Positions 25,012-32,888 of a stretch of DNA of 64,000 bases are shown here, in pieces (the stretch's first letter is position 1; each line of letters begins with the position of its first letter). The translations under genes were made by a program, and so were the position numbers. The stretch is taken from positions 62,001-126,000 of IMG/VR virus record IMGVR_UViG_3300049215_000771. One strand, 5' to 3'. The stretch comes from a virus. The notes beneath the pieces are model-generated. The model did no database searches. It saw only the letters and a program-made list of their open reading frames with translations, and was not told the DNA's origin.

Positions 25012-25449
25012 ATGGCTAACAAGCATCTATTGTTCGTGTATGGCTCCCTGAAGCAAGGAATGATGCGGAACGTGGCGCTGCGTGGTCAGCGATACATCGG
25101 TATTGCTACCACGCAGCCCCATTACGCTATGTATCAACTCGCTGGCTACCCGGCCCTCATCAAGAACGACCATCCCGAAGCGGAAACATTGTTGAAAGAA
25201 GGCGAGGAAATCTACGGCGAGTTGTATGAACTTGACAACGCCTGTGTTATGGAACTTGACAAGATCGAGGCGTGTGACCAGGGTTTGTACGAAAGGCGTA
25301 ATGTGGACCTGAAGGAAATTTGGCCGTCATTCCTTCCTTCTTGTCAGGAAGTCTTTGGAGCATTTCACCAGAAGCGGGCCGAGACTTACTTCTACAAGAA
25401 ACCAATCGGTGGCGCACGCAACTGCGGCCATTTCTGGAGTCCACGCTGA
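25012..25449 (+). CDS. Gamma-glutamylcyclotransferase-like (GGACT/AIG2 fold) protein
   Basis: 145 aa. LLFVYGSLKQGMMRN is the family signature; YQLAGYPALIK and GELYELDNACVMELDKIEAC provide the conserved acidic residue region, followed by ETYFYKKP. Acts on gamma-glutamyl or similar amide substrates; GGACT members remove crosslink products. Reason for a phage copy unknown. Confidence 0.85.
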   Translation: MANKHLLFVYGSLKQGMMRNVALRGQRYIGIATTQPHYAMYQLAGYPALIKNDHPEAETLLKEGEEIYGELYELDNACVMELDKIEACDQGLYERRNVDLKEIWPSFLPSCQEVFGAFHQKRAETYFYKKPIGGARNCGHFWSPR

Positions 25450-25455
25450 TCCTGG

Positions 25456-25484
25456 TTTACATCCGTGCAAAAACGGAGTAAAAT
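25456..25484 (+). promoter_or_regulatory. Promoter, TTTACA class
   Basis: -35 TTTACA, 17-bp spacer ending AACGGAG, -10 TAAAAT (25479-25484), directly before ATG 25491 (short leader). Confidence 0.7.
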
Positions 25485-25490
25485 CAGGAC

Positions 25491-26084
25491 ATGGACAAGC
25501 TGAAAGTGCTGCAACTGCTGGTCAAACACGCACGCCCGGAAATCCTCAAGGAATACCGGCGTGATTCGTGTATTGCGTCTAGCGGCGTTGGCCTGGATGT
25601 CCTCGATCATTTCGGCATCCTGGGCGAGCCATTGGCTGTCAAGGTAATGATTTGGAACCCGGCCTTCGTTAAGCGTATTGAGGCCGGTCATCCGTTCCCC
25701 AAAGATCGAGCCGAGTTGGATGTTTGGGTAAAGGAGGATGGTGCTTGGAACGTCGGCCTTGGGCTAGGCGGCGATCCTGAACCGATGAAGTGGCCTGGGC
25801 ACCTTGTCATCATCGGCGAGCGACGATACTTGTTGGATTTGTCGCTCGATCAGGCTAGTCGTCCCCAACATAACATCAACTTGGATGTCCTGGGGGCGGA
25901 AATTACGGATGATTTCTTGTCTGGCAAAGAGCCTCGTATCGTGGAGATCGGTGGCAGTATCATAAGATTCATTGCATGGCCGGACAACTTGGGGTATACT
26001 AATTCACCAGACTGGATGTTTCGCACCCGACGAAACAGGATTGTCCAACGGGTGATTCGGAGCATCGAGGAGGAATTAGGATGA
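25491..26084 (+). CDS. Putative papain/transglutaminase-fold protein
   Basis: 197 aa. DSCIASSGVGLDVLDHFG, WPGHLVIIGERRYLLDLSLDQ may supply Cys, His and Asp in the order of NAT/transglutaminase-like enzymes; this assignment is by pattern only. ATG lies very close to its promoter, so the leader may be only a few bases. Ends overlapping the next ATG. Confidence 0.6.
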   Translation: MDKLKVLQLLVKHARPEILKEYRRDSCIASSGVGLDVLDHFGILGEPLAVKVMIWNPAFVKRIEAGHPFPKDRAELDVWVKEDGAWNVGLGLGGDPEPMKWPGHLVIIGERRYLLDLSLDQASRPQHNINLDVLGAEITDDFLSGKEPRIVEIGGSIIRFIAWPDNLGYTNSPDWMFRTRRNRIVQRVIRSIEEELG

Positions 26085-26455
26085 ACCCTGTTATCGGCAT
26101 TGTGTTGCTGTCACTATTCATGGCGCTGTCGCTTGGTGCCCTGGCAACACTGGTCGTGAAATATAGAAACCGCTGGCTGACCCTCAAGGCCCGCCAAGAA
26201 GCGAATTTGGCTGTGGACTTGGACTTGGCGACAAGCGACCAACTCCTCGCCGAAATGCGTAAACGCCCAAGAACTTATCTCCTGTTGTTGCCCGTAAACA
26301 ACATGGAGGAAGGTTGCTTCGGCCTCTCGGTCGAAGTTCACAATATCGACGCCGTTCCTGCTGCTGGCATTCTCAAAGTGGCGGCTGCAATGGCTGAGAA
26401 GGAACTGCGTAAACAAGGTGTCGAACTACCCGATATGCCCGATCTACCGGAGTAA
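26081..26455 (+). CDS. Membrane-anchored protein
   Basis: 124 aa. N-terminal membrane helix (IGIVLLSLFMALSLGALATLVV), then a soluble domain with MEEGCFGLSVEVHN and a helix AAGILKVAAAMAEKELRK. Unknown. Confidence 0.65.
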   Translation: MNPVIGIVLLSLFMALSLGALATLVVKYRNRWLTLKARQEANLAVDLDLATSDQLLAEMRKRPRTYLLLLPVNNMEEGCFGLSVEVHNIDAVPAAGILKVAAAMAEKELRKQGVELPDMPDLPE

Positions 26456-26458
26456 GTC

Positions 26459-26668
26459 ATGGCAGAACTATGGGGCGACAAAGATGACCCCGATCCGGGT
26501 CCGAACCCGATCTGGTCCATTGTCCGTATCGCTATTTTCACAGCCATCATCTTGGTTTTTTACTTCTTCTTTCTTCGCCCTACATTCGTTCGAGGGGCTG
26601 ATGTCGAACAAAATGTGCGAAAGCTGCCCGTGGAATCCAACATCGTACTGCCATCACAGGATGAATGA
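26459..26668 (+). CDS. Small membrane protein
   Basis: 69 aa; acidic N-terminus, one membrane helix (IAIFTAIILVFYFFFL). Its last third overlaps the following Cys-rich frame by 68 nt. Confidence 0.55.
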   Translation: MAELWGDKDDPDPGPNPIWSIVRIAIFTAIILVFYFFFLRPTFVRGADVEQNVRKLPVESNIVLPSQDE

Positions 26669-26819
26669 TTGGGCATCACTTCTTGACGAACAAGGTTACA
26701 TCCGGCCTCACGGGTGTCATGAGCGGGAAGATACCGACACGCCTGCTCCCGAAAATGAATGTGTTGGTCACACCCTACATCTCAGAAAGCGAGACTGTCA
26801 TGGGGAACAAGTGGGTTGA
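26601..26819 (+). CDS. Small Cys/His-rich protein
   Basis: 72 aa from ATG 26601 (CGAGGGG upstream). MCESCPWNPTSYCHHR, IRPHGCHE and NECVGHTLHL place several Cys and His in a zinc- or iron-binding pattern. The composition argues for a true gene despite overlaps on both sides. Confidence 0.55.
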   Translation: MSNKMCESCPWNPTSYCHHRMNDWASLLDEQGYIRPHGCHEREDTDTPAPENECVGHTLHLRKRDCHGEQVG

Positions 26820-27165
26820 CATTCACAACGATCCTGACTGGCAGCGCTACGAAAAACACGTTCGAGAGAACGTCGTCCCGAACCTCAAAGACAGTTCCAT
26901 CTTCATCTCCATCACGCCCAACGATGGAAAGCCGGACGTGAAATTCGCCGTGGAATTGGGTTTTGCCATTATGTATGATAAACCCATCATCCTCGCCATC
27001 CCGCCCGGCACGAAGGTTCCCGACAGGTTGGTGAAAGTTGCCGACCGGATCGTGGAAATCGACATGAACGACGAAGACAGCCGCAACCGCCTGATGGAAA
27101 CCATCATGGAGATGAGGGCGGAATTCGGCGAGCAGGATGGCGAACATCGTCACGGGGAAGAGTAA
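26800..27165 (+). CDS. Nucleoside 2-deoxyribosyltransferase-like protein
   Basis: 121 aa from ATG 26800. PNLKDSSIFISITPNDGKPD then VKFAVELGFAIMYDKPIILA and VADRIVEID give a small Rossmann-like fold with the A-x-E-L-G segment found in nucleoside deoxyribosyltransferase/YtoQ-like proteins. Enzyme activity not certain. Confidence 0.65.
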   Translation: MGNKWVDIHNDPDWQRYEKHVRENVVPNLKDSSIFISITPNDGKPDVKFAVELGFAIMYDKPIILAIPPGTKVPDRLVKVADRIVEIDMNDEDSRNRLMETIMEMRAEFGEQDGEHRHGEE

Positions 27166-27407
27166 TGAGTCGCATTGTTTTCGGCCTTGACATCGACAAA
27201 CATCTCCAAGATGTGAGAGATACCGTCAATGAGTTCCTTAGCATCGTTTTGATGTGCGGTCATTGGCCTCTTGAACTCAATCCGAGGCCCGCCAGTTTCA
27301 AGACGCTGAACAAGTACATGGAACTCAAATTCAGGATGGTGGACATGGAGATGTGGAAGGAATGGCTGGAGAAGGAATTTCCCAACATTTTCGATTTCGA
27401 CAACTGA
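27165..27407 (+). CDS. Protein of unknown function
   Basis: 80 aa; helical (LDIDKHLQDVRDTVNEFL, YMELKFRMVDMEMWKEWLE). Stop two bases before the tRNA-Met-like gene, suggesting a common transcript. Confidence 0.55.
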   Translation: MSRIVFGLDIDKHLQDVRDTVNEFLSIVLMCGHWPLELNPRPASFKTLNKYMELKFRMVDMEMWKEWLEKEFPNIFDFDN

Positions 27408-27408
27408 A

Positions 27409-27492
27409 GGGACCGTAGCTCAATGGTAGAGCAGGGGATTTGAATTGTGTCTCATAATCCCTTGGTTGCTGGTTCGAGTCCAGCCGGTCCCA
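27409..27492 (+). tRNA. tRNA-Met(CAU)-like gene with 12 extra bases in the anticodon arm
   Basis: 84 nt. Acceptor GGGACCG (27409-27415) pairs with CGGTCCC (27485-27491), A73; D arm GCTC...GAGC; T arm GCTGG TTCGAGT CCAGC. The anticodon stem GGGGA (27434-27438) pairs with TCCCT (27458-27462), and a normal Met loop CTCATAA (27451-27457) is present, but 12 bases (27439-27450) lie between the 5' stem and this loop. Without them the gene would be a standard elongator-type tRNA-Met. The extra bases may be an insertion, a very small intron, or evidence of a decayed gene. Confidence 0.7.
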
Positions 27493-27503
27493 CAGGAGAT
27501 ACC

Positions 27504-27713
27504 ATGAAGAAATTCTTCAAGTGGTATTGGGAACATATCAAGTCCGCCTATAGCTTCGGCGGCTATCCCCACCCATTGAATTGCCAGGGGAAAGAATTCT
27601 GGCGTGCCGAGTGGCGACATACCAAGTCCCTTTTTATCGTCGCCATGTTGCCGCAAGCCATTTTGTTCGGCTTGCTGGCGCTGGCGATCTTGGGGTGTCT
27701 GATCTTCCAATGA
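27504..27713 (+). CDS. Small membrane protein
   Basis: 69 aa; ATG follows CAGGAG. Aromatic, basic N-terminus (KKFFKWYWEHIKSAYSFGG) and a C-terminal membrane helix (ILFGLLALAILGCLIF). Overlaps the next ATG. Confidence 0.6.
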   Translation: MKKFFKWYWEHIKSAYSFGGYPHPLNCQGKEFWRAEWRHTKSLFIVAMLPQAILFGLLALAILGCLIFQ

Positions 27714-28201
27714 ACCTCGAAGTTGTTCTGAAAGAAGTCTGCGGCGGCAACCTTGATGATTTTGGACGGTTGCTTCGTCGTGAGTTTCAATACAGGCATC
27801 CGACACTGGAGAAACACATGCGACCATTGGTTATCGACAACGACGCCAAGGCTAAAATCGCCGAAGTCATCGCCTACGCCGAGAATCACAAATACAACAA
27901 AGATTACATGGCGTTGCGCATGACAGGGAAGGCTGGCGTGCCTGGCGATATGGACTCCTACATCTGCTACCTCCAGGTTGGATACAAGTGCGTCTACACC
28001 ATCGAGGAGCAACCCGAACCGCTGGGCTGGTGTCATCACCTGTCAGTTTCGGTGGACAACCCGGCGAGAGTTCCCAGCATTCCTGCGGTCGAGTTGTTGA
28101 TGCAGGAATTCGGCATCACTCGCAAGCTGAAGGAAGAAGGGGTTCATGTGTGGATCGAGGATGTTACTCCGAAGGCGGTGAATATATTGGCGAAAATATG
28201 A
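27710..28201 (+). CDS. Protein of unknown function
   Basis: 163 aa. Contains SYICYLQVGYKCVYTIEEQ and GWCHHLSVSVDNPARVPS; alpha/beta without a familiar motif. Ends just before the sigma-factor promoter. Confidence 0.65.
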   Translation: MNLEVVLKEVCGGNLDDFGRLLRREFQYRHPTLEKHMRPLVIDNDAKAKIAEVIAYAENHKYNKDYMALRMTGKAGVPGDMDSYICYLQVGYKCVYTIEEQPEPLGWCHHLSVSVDNPARVPSIPAVELLMQEFGITRKLKEEGVHVWIEDVTPKAVNILAKI

Positions 28202-28209
28202 AGTCGATA

Positions 28210-28238
28210 TTGAGTGAGCCAATATCCTGGCGTATAAT
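28210..28238 (+). promoter_or_regulatory. Sigma-70 consensus-like promoter
   Basis: TTGAGT (28210-28215), 17-bp spacer, TATAAT (28233-28238), followed by GGAGG and ATG 28260. Closest to the bacterial consensus in the window and distinct from the TTTACA class, fitting early expression by host RNA polymerase. Confidence 0.75.
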
Positions 28239-28259
28239 CGTTCCACGGAGGGAAGAAAT

Positions 28260-29228
28260 ATGCGCATCACACAACGTATCCCCAGCCCTACAGAACAACG
28301 TGCCCGGAAAATACTCGAACGTCCTTTCCGGTTCATTTTCAATGCGGATTTCGATAACCCGAAGAAACGGAAGGAAATCCTTGGCGAGATGCCAGATATT
28401 GAAAAGTTCAACGAACAAAGAAAGAAGGTGGTTCAGCTTCGCAACGGAGACAAGATTGCCCCGGAAATGCGTCCATGCTACGAGGAACCATTGCTCACAC
28501 GAGAACAGGAGTACCATCTTTTCAGGAAGATGAATTACTTCAAGTATCGGGCCAAGAAGTTGATGGCGGACCTGAATCCGAGACGATGCAGCGATAAGCG
28601 CCTTGATAAAATCGAGTCGCTGCTGGAGGAAGCCAACAAGATCAGGAACCAGATCGGCAACTCCAACTTCCGGCTCGCTACCCAACTGCTCCGCAAGCAG
28701 TCCAGTTTCTACAGGGAACACAGTTTGACGGACGGCCTCCTGAGTGATGCCTACTTTGATGTGTTGAAGGCTATTGACTACTTCAACTTCAACCTGGGCA
28801 ACAAGTTCTCGACGTATTGCACCTGGGTACTGCGGAAGAATTTCAGCAGGGATTTGAAAAATCAGGCGAAGTATCAGGAACGCTTCACGACGGGAATGGA
28901 AGACCCGCTGAACGAAATCAAAGATGATGGTGATGGCTACAAGGAAGAAATCACTTACGAGAACAACCGCAAACTGGTTGACAAATTGTTGGAACTTCTG
29001 GCTGAAAGCGACTGCAACGGTGACGTGCAGCGCCAGGTGTATGCGATTGAGGAGTGGTTCGGACTACACGGAAAAGAACACCGCACCCTCGACGCCATCA
29101 GTCAAGATATGGACGTTACCAAAGAAAGAGTCCGACAACTCAAGGAGAAGGGGTTGCAGGTGATTCGGGAAAAAGTGAAGGAACTTGGAATCGTATTTGA
29201 GGAAGCTGATGAAGAAGAAGTGGCCTGA
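28260..29228 (+). CDS. Sigma-70 family RNA polymerase sigma factor
   Basis: 322 aa. Region 1.2/2: LLTREQEYHLFRKMNYFKYRA, then LATQLLRKQSS ... GLLSDAYFDVLKAIDYFN and GNKFSTYCTWVLRKNFSRDL (regions 2.1-2.4). Region 4: LDAISQDMDVTKERVRQLKE plus KGLQVIREKVKEL. Region 3 is short. The LFRKMNY-KY wording recalls planctomycete sigma factors (memory-based). It probably directs host RNA polymerase to phage promoters, possibly the TTTACA class. Confidence 0.88.
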   Translation: MRITQRIPSPTEQRARKILERPFRFIFNADFDNPKKRKEILGEMPDIEKFNEQRKKVVQLRNGDKIAPEMRPCYEEPLLTREQEYHLFRKMNYFKYRAKKLMADLNPRRCSDKRLDKIESLLEEANKIRNQIGNSNFRLATQLLRKQSSFYREHSLTDGLLSDAYFDVLKAIDYFNFNLGNKFSTYCTWVLRKNFSRDLKNQAKYQERFTTGMEDPLNEIKDDGDGYKEEITYENNRKLVDKLLELLAESDCNGDVQRQVYAIEEWFGLHGKEHRTLDAISQDMDVTKERVRQLKEKGLQVIREKVKELGIVFEEADEEEVA

Positions 29229-30189
29229 AGGCACGCAACTGACCGTCAATGAGAATTCTTGTGATTGGCCCAGCACCAAGGACAAGAAGGAGTGGCTGTG
29301 TTCGGCGGCATTCCCGGCACCTGACAGTGCCGGGATTCGTCCTTTGTACATCACTGGTCGGGGCCGGGTAAAATCTACCTGGTTCGCATCCGGGTACGGA
29401 CCCACGGCCCTGGAAGCGGAAGATGCCTGTTGGGAAAATTACAACAGCATCATCAACTGCAAGCATGATCTTGAGAGGATCGCTCACGTCGATCTTCCCG
29501 ACGACCAGCCCAAGGTTTACTTGTTGGATGGTGATGCTGTTTGTAAAACGTGTCAATTGTATCTTCCTTTCTACTACATGGATGACCGGCTGCATAAGTC
29601 GATGTGCCTGGCCCATCGTGGACATGAACACCAGAAGCGGAAGTATGGCGACCGCCCTTACATCGTGCATCCCCGCCAGGTCTACACGAAAACTGCATTC
29701 TGGAAGCCGAAACGCCCGGAAGAAGAGCGCATCGTGATGGGTTGCGCCGCCTGGATGCACGACCTGAAAGAAGATTGTCAAAGCAAGGACTCCAACCCTT
29801 TCATCTCGGATGATGAGATGAGGGAAGCAGGCGGCGATCAATCGTTTCAGTTGGTGTACTGGCTCACGAACCCATCGAAAGGCGTGAAGAAGCCGAGGGC
29901 TTACCGGAAGCAGATGGATCGGGAGCATATCGCTGTTGCCCCGCACCCGGCGAAGATCATCAAGATGTTCGACCGTATCTGCAATCTGAATGATTTGTAC
30001 GAATGCAACGACATGGATTTCTTGGCTCTCTACGCCAGCGAGAGCCGGCTGTTGTGGGATGTCCTCAAGGATGCAGACGAGAAGCTGGCACGGGACATGC
30101 TCGCTGTGATCGAGCAAGTCGAGAGGAGAGCGCAAAATGGCATCAACACCAGGAGTTCGCAAGACCCACAAAATCTATCACAAGACTAA
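29209..30189 (+). CDS. HD-domain protein, MESH1/SpoT-hydrolase-like
   Basis: 326 aa from ATG 29209, overlapping the sigma gene by 20 nt. N-terminal ~110 residues unknown, then CKTCQLYLPF (possible zinc pair), then the HD hydrolase core: AHRGHEHQKRKYGDRPYIVHP, CAAWMHDLKED (HD pair) and IIKMFDRICNLNDLYEC. This order matches (p)ppGpp hydrolases. It may degrade alarmones during infection (inference). Confidence 0.75.
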   Translation: MKKKWPEGTQLTVNENSCDWPSTKDKKEWLCSAAFPAPDSAGIRPLYITGRGRVKSTWFASGYGPTALEAEDACWENYNSIINCKHDLERIAHVDLPDDQPKVYLLDGDAVCKTCQLYLPFYYMDDRLHKSMCLAHRGHEHQKRKYGDRPYIVHPRQVYTKTAFWKPKRPEEERIVMGCAAWMHDLKEDCQSKDSNPFISDDEMREAGGDQSFQLVYWLTNPSKGVKKPRAYRKQMDREHIAVAPHPAKIIKMFDRICNLNDLYECNDMDFLALYASESRLLWDVLKDADEKLARDMLAVIEQVERRAQNGINTRSSQDPQNLSQD

Positions 30190-31348
30190 CCCCAACAGCT
30201 TGCCGAATCCCTACAATTGGGAACTTCGCATCAGGTTGTTGGACCAGGCCGGCGAATTTATCGAGATGGTCAGCCAGATCGCTGCATTCCGTCTCCTGAA
30301 AGGTGATGCCGCCGAACTGGTTCTTGTGAAGGAACCAACCATCCAGTTGAAGGTTCCTACTGAGGAGTGGCGACCCTTCGCTAAAGGTGCGCCTCAAAAG
30401 CACCAAGCGAAGTGGCACAACTGGTTGCACGCCCGCCGCACCATCTTGTACGGCAATTATCACATCTTGTCTCCTGAAGGCCATCTGATGTTCCATTGCA
30501 ACAATCAGAAGGCTTTGTGGTATCTCAACCGTGACCTGGTTGAGATCGTCGCCCACGATCCGCCCACCCTCCAGTTGAAGTTTATTCCTGGCGGGCCGGG
30601 GCACGTCGGCGATGACTACTACCTGACTCCGAAGATCAATCGCTGTGTGGTCTGTGGTGGTACGAACGGCCTGAATCGCCATCACGTTGTTCCGAGTTGC
30701 TACAGACGCTACATGGGATTGGACATCAAAAGCCATTCCTACCACGACGTTTTGTTGTTGTGCCTGGATTGCCACGAGTCCTACGAGGTCGAGGCCAATA
30801 GGCTGAAACATGAGATCGGGGTGGAGTACAACTGCCCGACGCATTGCATCTACGACCGACAAACAGGCGAGATGGTGTTGTACGATCATGACAACGGCAG
30901 GGCCGTTCAAGCCGCCATCGCCCTGGTCCGCAACGGAGAACGGATTCCTGAACCCCGCCGCCAGGAGTTGATGTCCCATATCTCGTCATGGCTAGGCCGA
31001 GAGGCTACCCACGATGACGTGCTGGAAATTTCCAAGCGGGGGCATCGCCACAGGAAGATGGAAGGCTGCTACGACCACGGTGAATACATCGTCCGCCAGA
31101 TGAAAAATCTGGCAGATGTACAAAAATTCATCGAGCGATGGCGACATCACTTCCTGGCGGTGATGCAGCCCAAGTACCTGCCGGCGAATTGGGACGTGGA
31201 GAAGGCAATTCTGCCGGAAGATTACGAACCTATCGGCGGTTCGCTGAGTCTTCACCATGAGCGGAGCCGAGAGTACGAGGGTCCGAAGCGTCCTTATTGG
31301 AGGAATCCTGATGGGGATGGTCAAACACTACCTGATGGAATACTGTGA
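30137..31348 (+). CDS. HNH protein resembling the C-terminal region of EXD2
   Basis: 403 aa; GAGAGGAGAG precedes the ATG, which overlaps the HD gene by 53 nt. Segment ILYGNYHILSPEGHLMFHC then KALWYLNRDLVEIV, DYYLTPKINRCVVCGG, LNRHHVVPSCYRRYM and HDVLLLCLDCHESYE follows, in order, the region after the exonuclease domain of eukaryotic EXD2. It includes a zinc CxxC ... CxxC and an HH pair like an HNH nuclease. The 3'-5' exonuclease domain itself is absent. Possibly a nuclease; target unknown. Confidence 0.75.
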   Translation: MASTPGVRKTHKIYHKTNPNSLPNPYNWELRIRLLDQAGEFIEMVSQIAAFRLLKGDAAELVLVKEPTIQLKVPTEEWRPFAKGAPQKHQAKWHNWLHARRTILYGNYHILSPEGHLMFHCNNQKALWYLNRDLVEIVAHDPPTLQLKFIPGGPGHVGDDYYLTPKINRCVVCGGTNGLNRHHVVPSCYRRYMGLDIKSHSYHDVLLLCLDCHESYEVEANRLKHEIGVEYNCPTHCIYDRQTGEMVLYDHDNGRAVQAAIALVRNGERIPEPRRQELMSHISSWLGREATHDDVLEISKRGHRHRKMEGCYDHGEYIVRQMKNLADVQKFIERWRHHFLAVMQPKYLPANWDVEKAILPEDYEPIGGSLSLHHERSREYEGPKRPYWRNPDGDGQTLPDGIL

Positions 31349-31526
31349 GGCGACCTGTCCCGGCGACTACGACGCCCAGGATGAGTTGTTCGAGCAGATC
31401 GTCAGCGGCGAGGTCAAGGTGTCGCTGGAGGAAATGAAGGTGGTGGTTGACCGTTACAGGGGGAGGGATCATGTACAAGAAATACCCAAGAACCCTCCAC
31501 CTTCCGTGGAGTCCGGGCCGCAGTGA
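31311..31526 (+). CDS. Small protein of unknown function
   Basis: 71 aa from ATG 31311 (GGAGGAAT upstream). Acidic helix (DAQDELFEQIVSGEVKVSLE) then a proline-rich end. Overlaps both neighbours. Confidence 0.55.
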   Translation: MGMVKHYLMEYCEATCPGDYDAQDELFEQIVSGEVKVSLEEMKVVVDRYRGRDHVQEIPKNPPPSVESGPQ

Positions 31527-32109
31527 CGACGACAAGGTTCTCGACGGAGTTGAACACTTCGTCGGGAAGGAAATCATCGTTACTGAGAAGCTGGATGGGG
31601 AAAACACCACCATGTACCGGGATCATATTCACGCCCGGTCGATTGATTCCAAGCATCACCCTTCCCGGACCTGGGTGAAAGCCGAGCATGGTCGTATTCA
31701 ATCCGACATTCCAGAAGGATGGCGGATTTGTGGCGAGAACGTGTACGCCAAGCATTCGATTCATTATCGAGGCTTGACGGCGTACTTCTATGTTTTCGGC
31801 ATCTACAACGACCAAGACCTGTGCTTGTCGTGGAACGACACGGAGGAATACGCCACCCTTCTCGGCCTGCAAATGGCCCCGGTTTTATACCGTGGCTCGT
31901 GGGACGAGAAGGAAGTGAGGGATTGTTGGACGGGCGAATCTTGCTACGACGCAGAACAGGAAGGCTACGTTGTTCGTTTGGCGAGTTCCTTCAAATACGA
32001 GGACTTTGCCATCTCCGCAGCGAAATTCGTCAGGGCGCATCATGTCCAGACCGACGAGTTCTGGATGTCGCAACCTGTGGTTCCCAACCTGCTCGCCCCG
32101 ATGGAGTAA
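31471..32109 (+). CDS. RNA ligase, Rnl2-like
   Basis: 212 aa from ATG 31471. Motif I IIVTEKLDGENTTMY (Lys nucleophile in K-L-D-G-E-N), then ARSIDSKHHPSR, PEGWRICGENVYAKHSI (motif III), EGYVVRL (motif IV) and AAKFVR (motif V). Seals nicked or broken RNA, such as tRNA cut by host anticodon nucleases. It lacks a long C-terminal domain. Confidence 0.88.
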   Translation: MYKKYPRTLHLPWSPGRSDDDKVLDGVEHFVGKEIIVTEKLDGENTTMYRDHIHARSIDSKHHPSRTWVKAEHGRIQSDIPEGWRICGENVYAKHSIHYRGLTAYFYVFGIYNDQDLCLSWNDTEEYATLLGLQMAPVLYRGSWDEKEVRDCWTGESCYDAEQEGYVVRLASSFKYEDFAISAAKFVRAHHVQTDEFWMSQPVVPNLLAPME

Positions 32110-32115
32110 CCCATC

Positions 32116-32610
32116 ATGCCAATGCAACAACTGAGGGATTACGTTCGCTCCCACACTGACCGCACCGCTTGTAGGTGTGGTCAGTGTATCACTTCCGGCC
32201 CCGACCATCTGCCCGGCGACGATAATGAGTGGTCGGTGGGTGCTTTCCGTCCCCATACCGCCGACATGGTGTTCTTTGAAGTGTCGGCAACCAACAATCC
32301 CGATCCCGACACTCTTCGGCGTCTTCTTCAGGAGAACGTCCAGGGTGAGTTTGGCGATCTCAACATGCTCGACAACCAGGAACATTCCTACATCGAAGTC
32401 GGCGGCTGGATCGGCGATCAGGGGCTTGCTATGCAGTTGATGGGCCTGGGCTGGCTCCTGGGCCTGTGGCAGTGCATGACCCCCAAGTTGATCGGGCTGG
32501 ATGGCGATCTGGCGATGCAAATGGCCGGCGCAGGCTATGTTTCGCTTGTTCCGCACCCGCCCGGCCAGGAAATTCGTTATCACCCGATTGGGACTTTACA
32601 ACCCAAGTGA
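32116..32610 (+). CDS. Protein of unknown function
   Basis: 164 aa. N-terminal CRCGQC may bind zinc; then VGAFRPHTADMVFFEVSATN and a Gly/Leu-rich end. Not recognised. Similar proteins occur in large phages as conserved unknowns (weak memory). Confidence 0.6.
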   Translation: MPMQQLRDYVRSHTDRTACRCGQCITSGPDHLPGDDNEWSVGAFRPHTADMVFFEVSATNNPDPDTLRRLLQENVQGEFGDLNMLDNQEHSYIEVGGWIGDQGLAMQLMGLGWLLGLWQCMTPKLIGLDGDLAMQMAGAGYVSLVPHPPGQEIRYHPIGTLQPK

Positions 32611-32623
32611 GTTGGGGTATTAT
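32595..32623 (+). promoter_or_regulatory. Promoter, TTTACA class
   Basis: -35 TTTACA (then ACC), 17-bp spacer ending TTGGGG, -10 TATTAT (32618-32623), eight bases before ATG 32631; the transcript may be leaderless or nearly so. Confidence 0.72.
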
Positions 32624-32630
32624 TCCACGC

Positions 32631-32888
32631 ATGAGCAAGGTGATCGACAGTTTGTTCAACCATCACGCCGACCATCGCCCCGTCATGTTTTGGGAGTTGG
32701 ATGGTGTGATGGTGCTGGTGTTGGTGGTTCTGGCGGGATATTTCCTTCTGGAACACTGGCAGTTCATCACCTTGCAGCGGCGCAATAAGCTGGTGCTGTG
32801 GACGATCTTCGTGTACGGCATTTACATCCTGGTTCTGCTGCTTACGCTCGGCAGCCTGGTGCTGTGGGAACACTATGCCACGTCCTGA
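32631..32888 (+). CDS. Two-span membrane protein
   Basis: 85 aa. Two hydrophobic helices (VMVLVLVVLAGYFLL and IFVYGIYILVLLLTLGSLVL) joined by a basic loop. Overlaps the next ATG by 14 nt. Function unknown; a holin-like role cannot be judged. Confidence 0.65.
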   Translation: MSKVIDSLFNHHADHRPVMFWELDGVMVLVLVVLAGYFLLEHWQFITLQRRNKLVLWTIFVYGIYILVLLLTLGSLVLWEHYATS

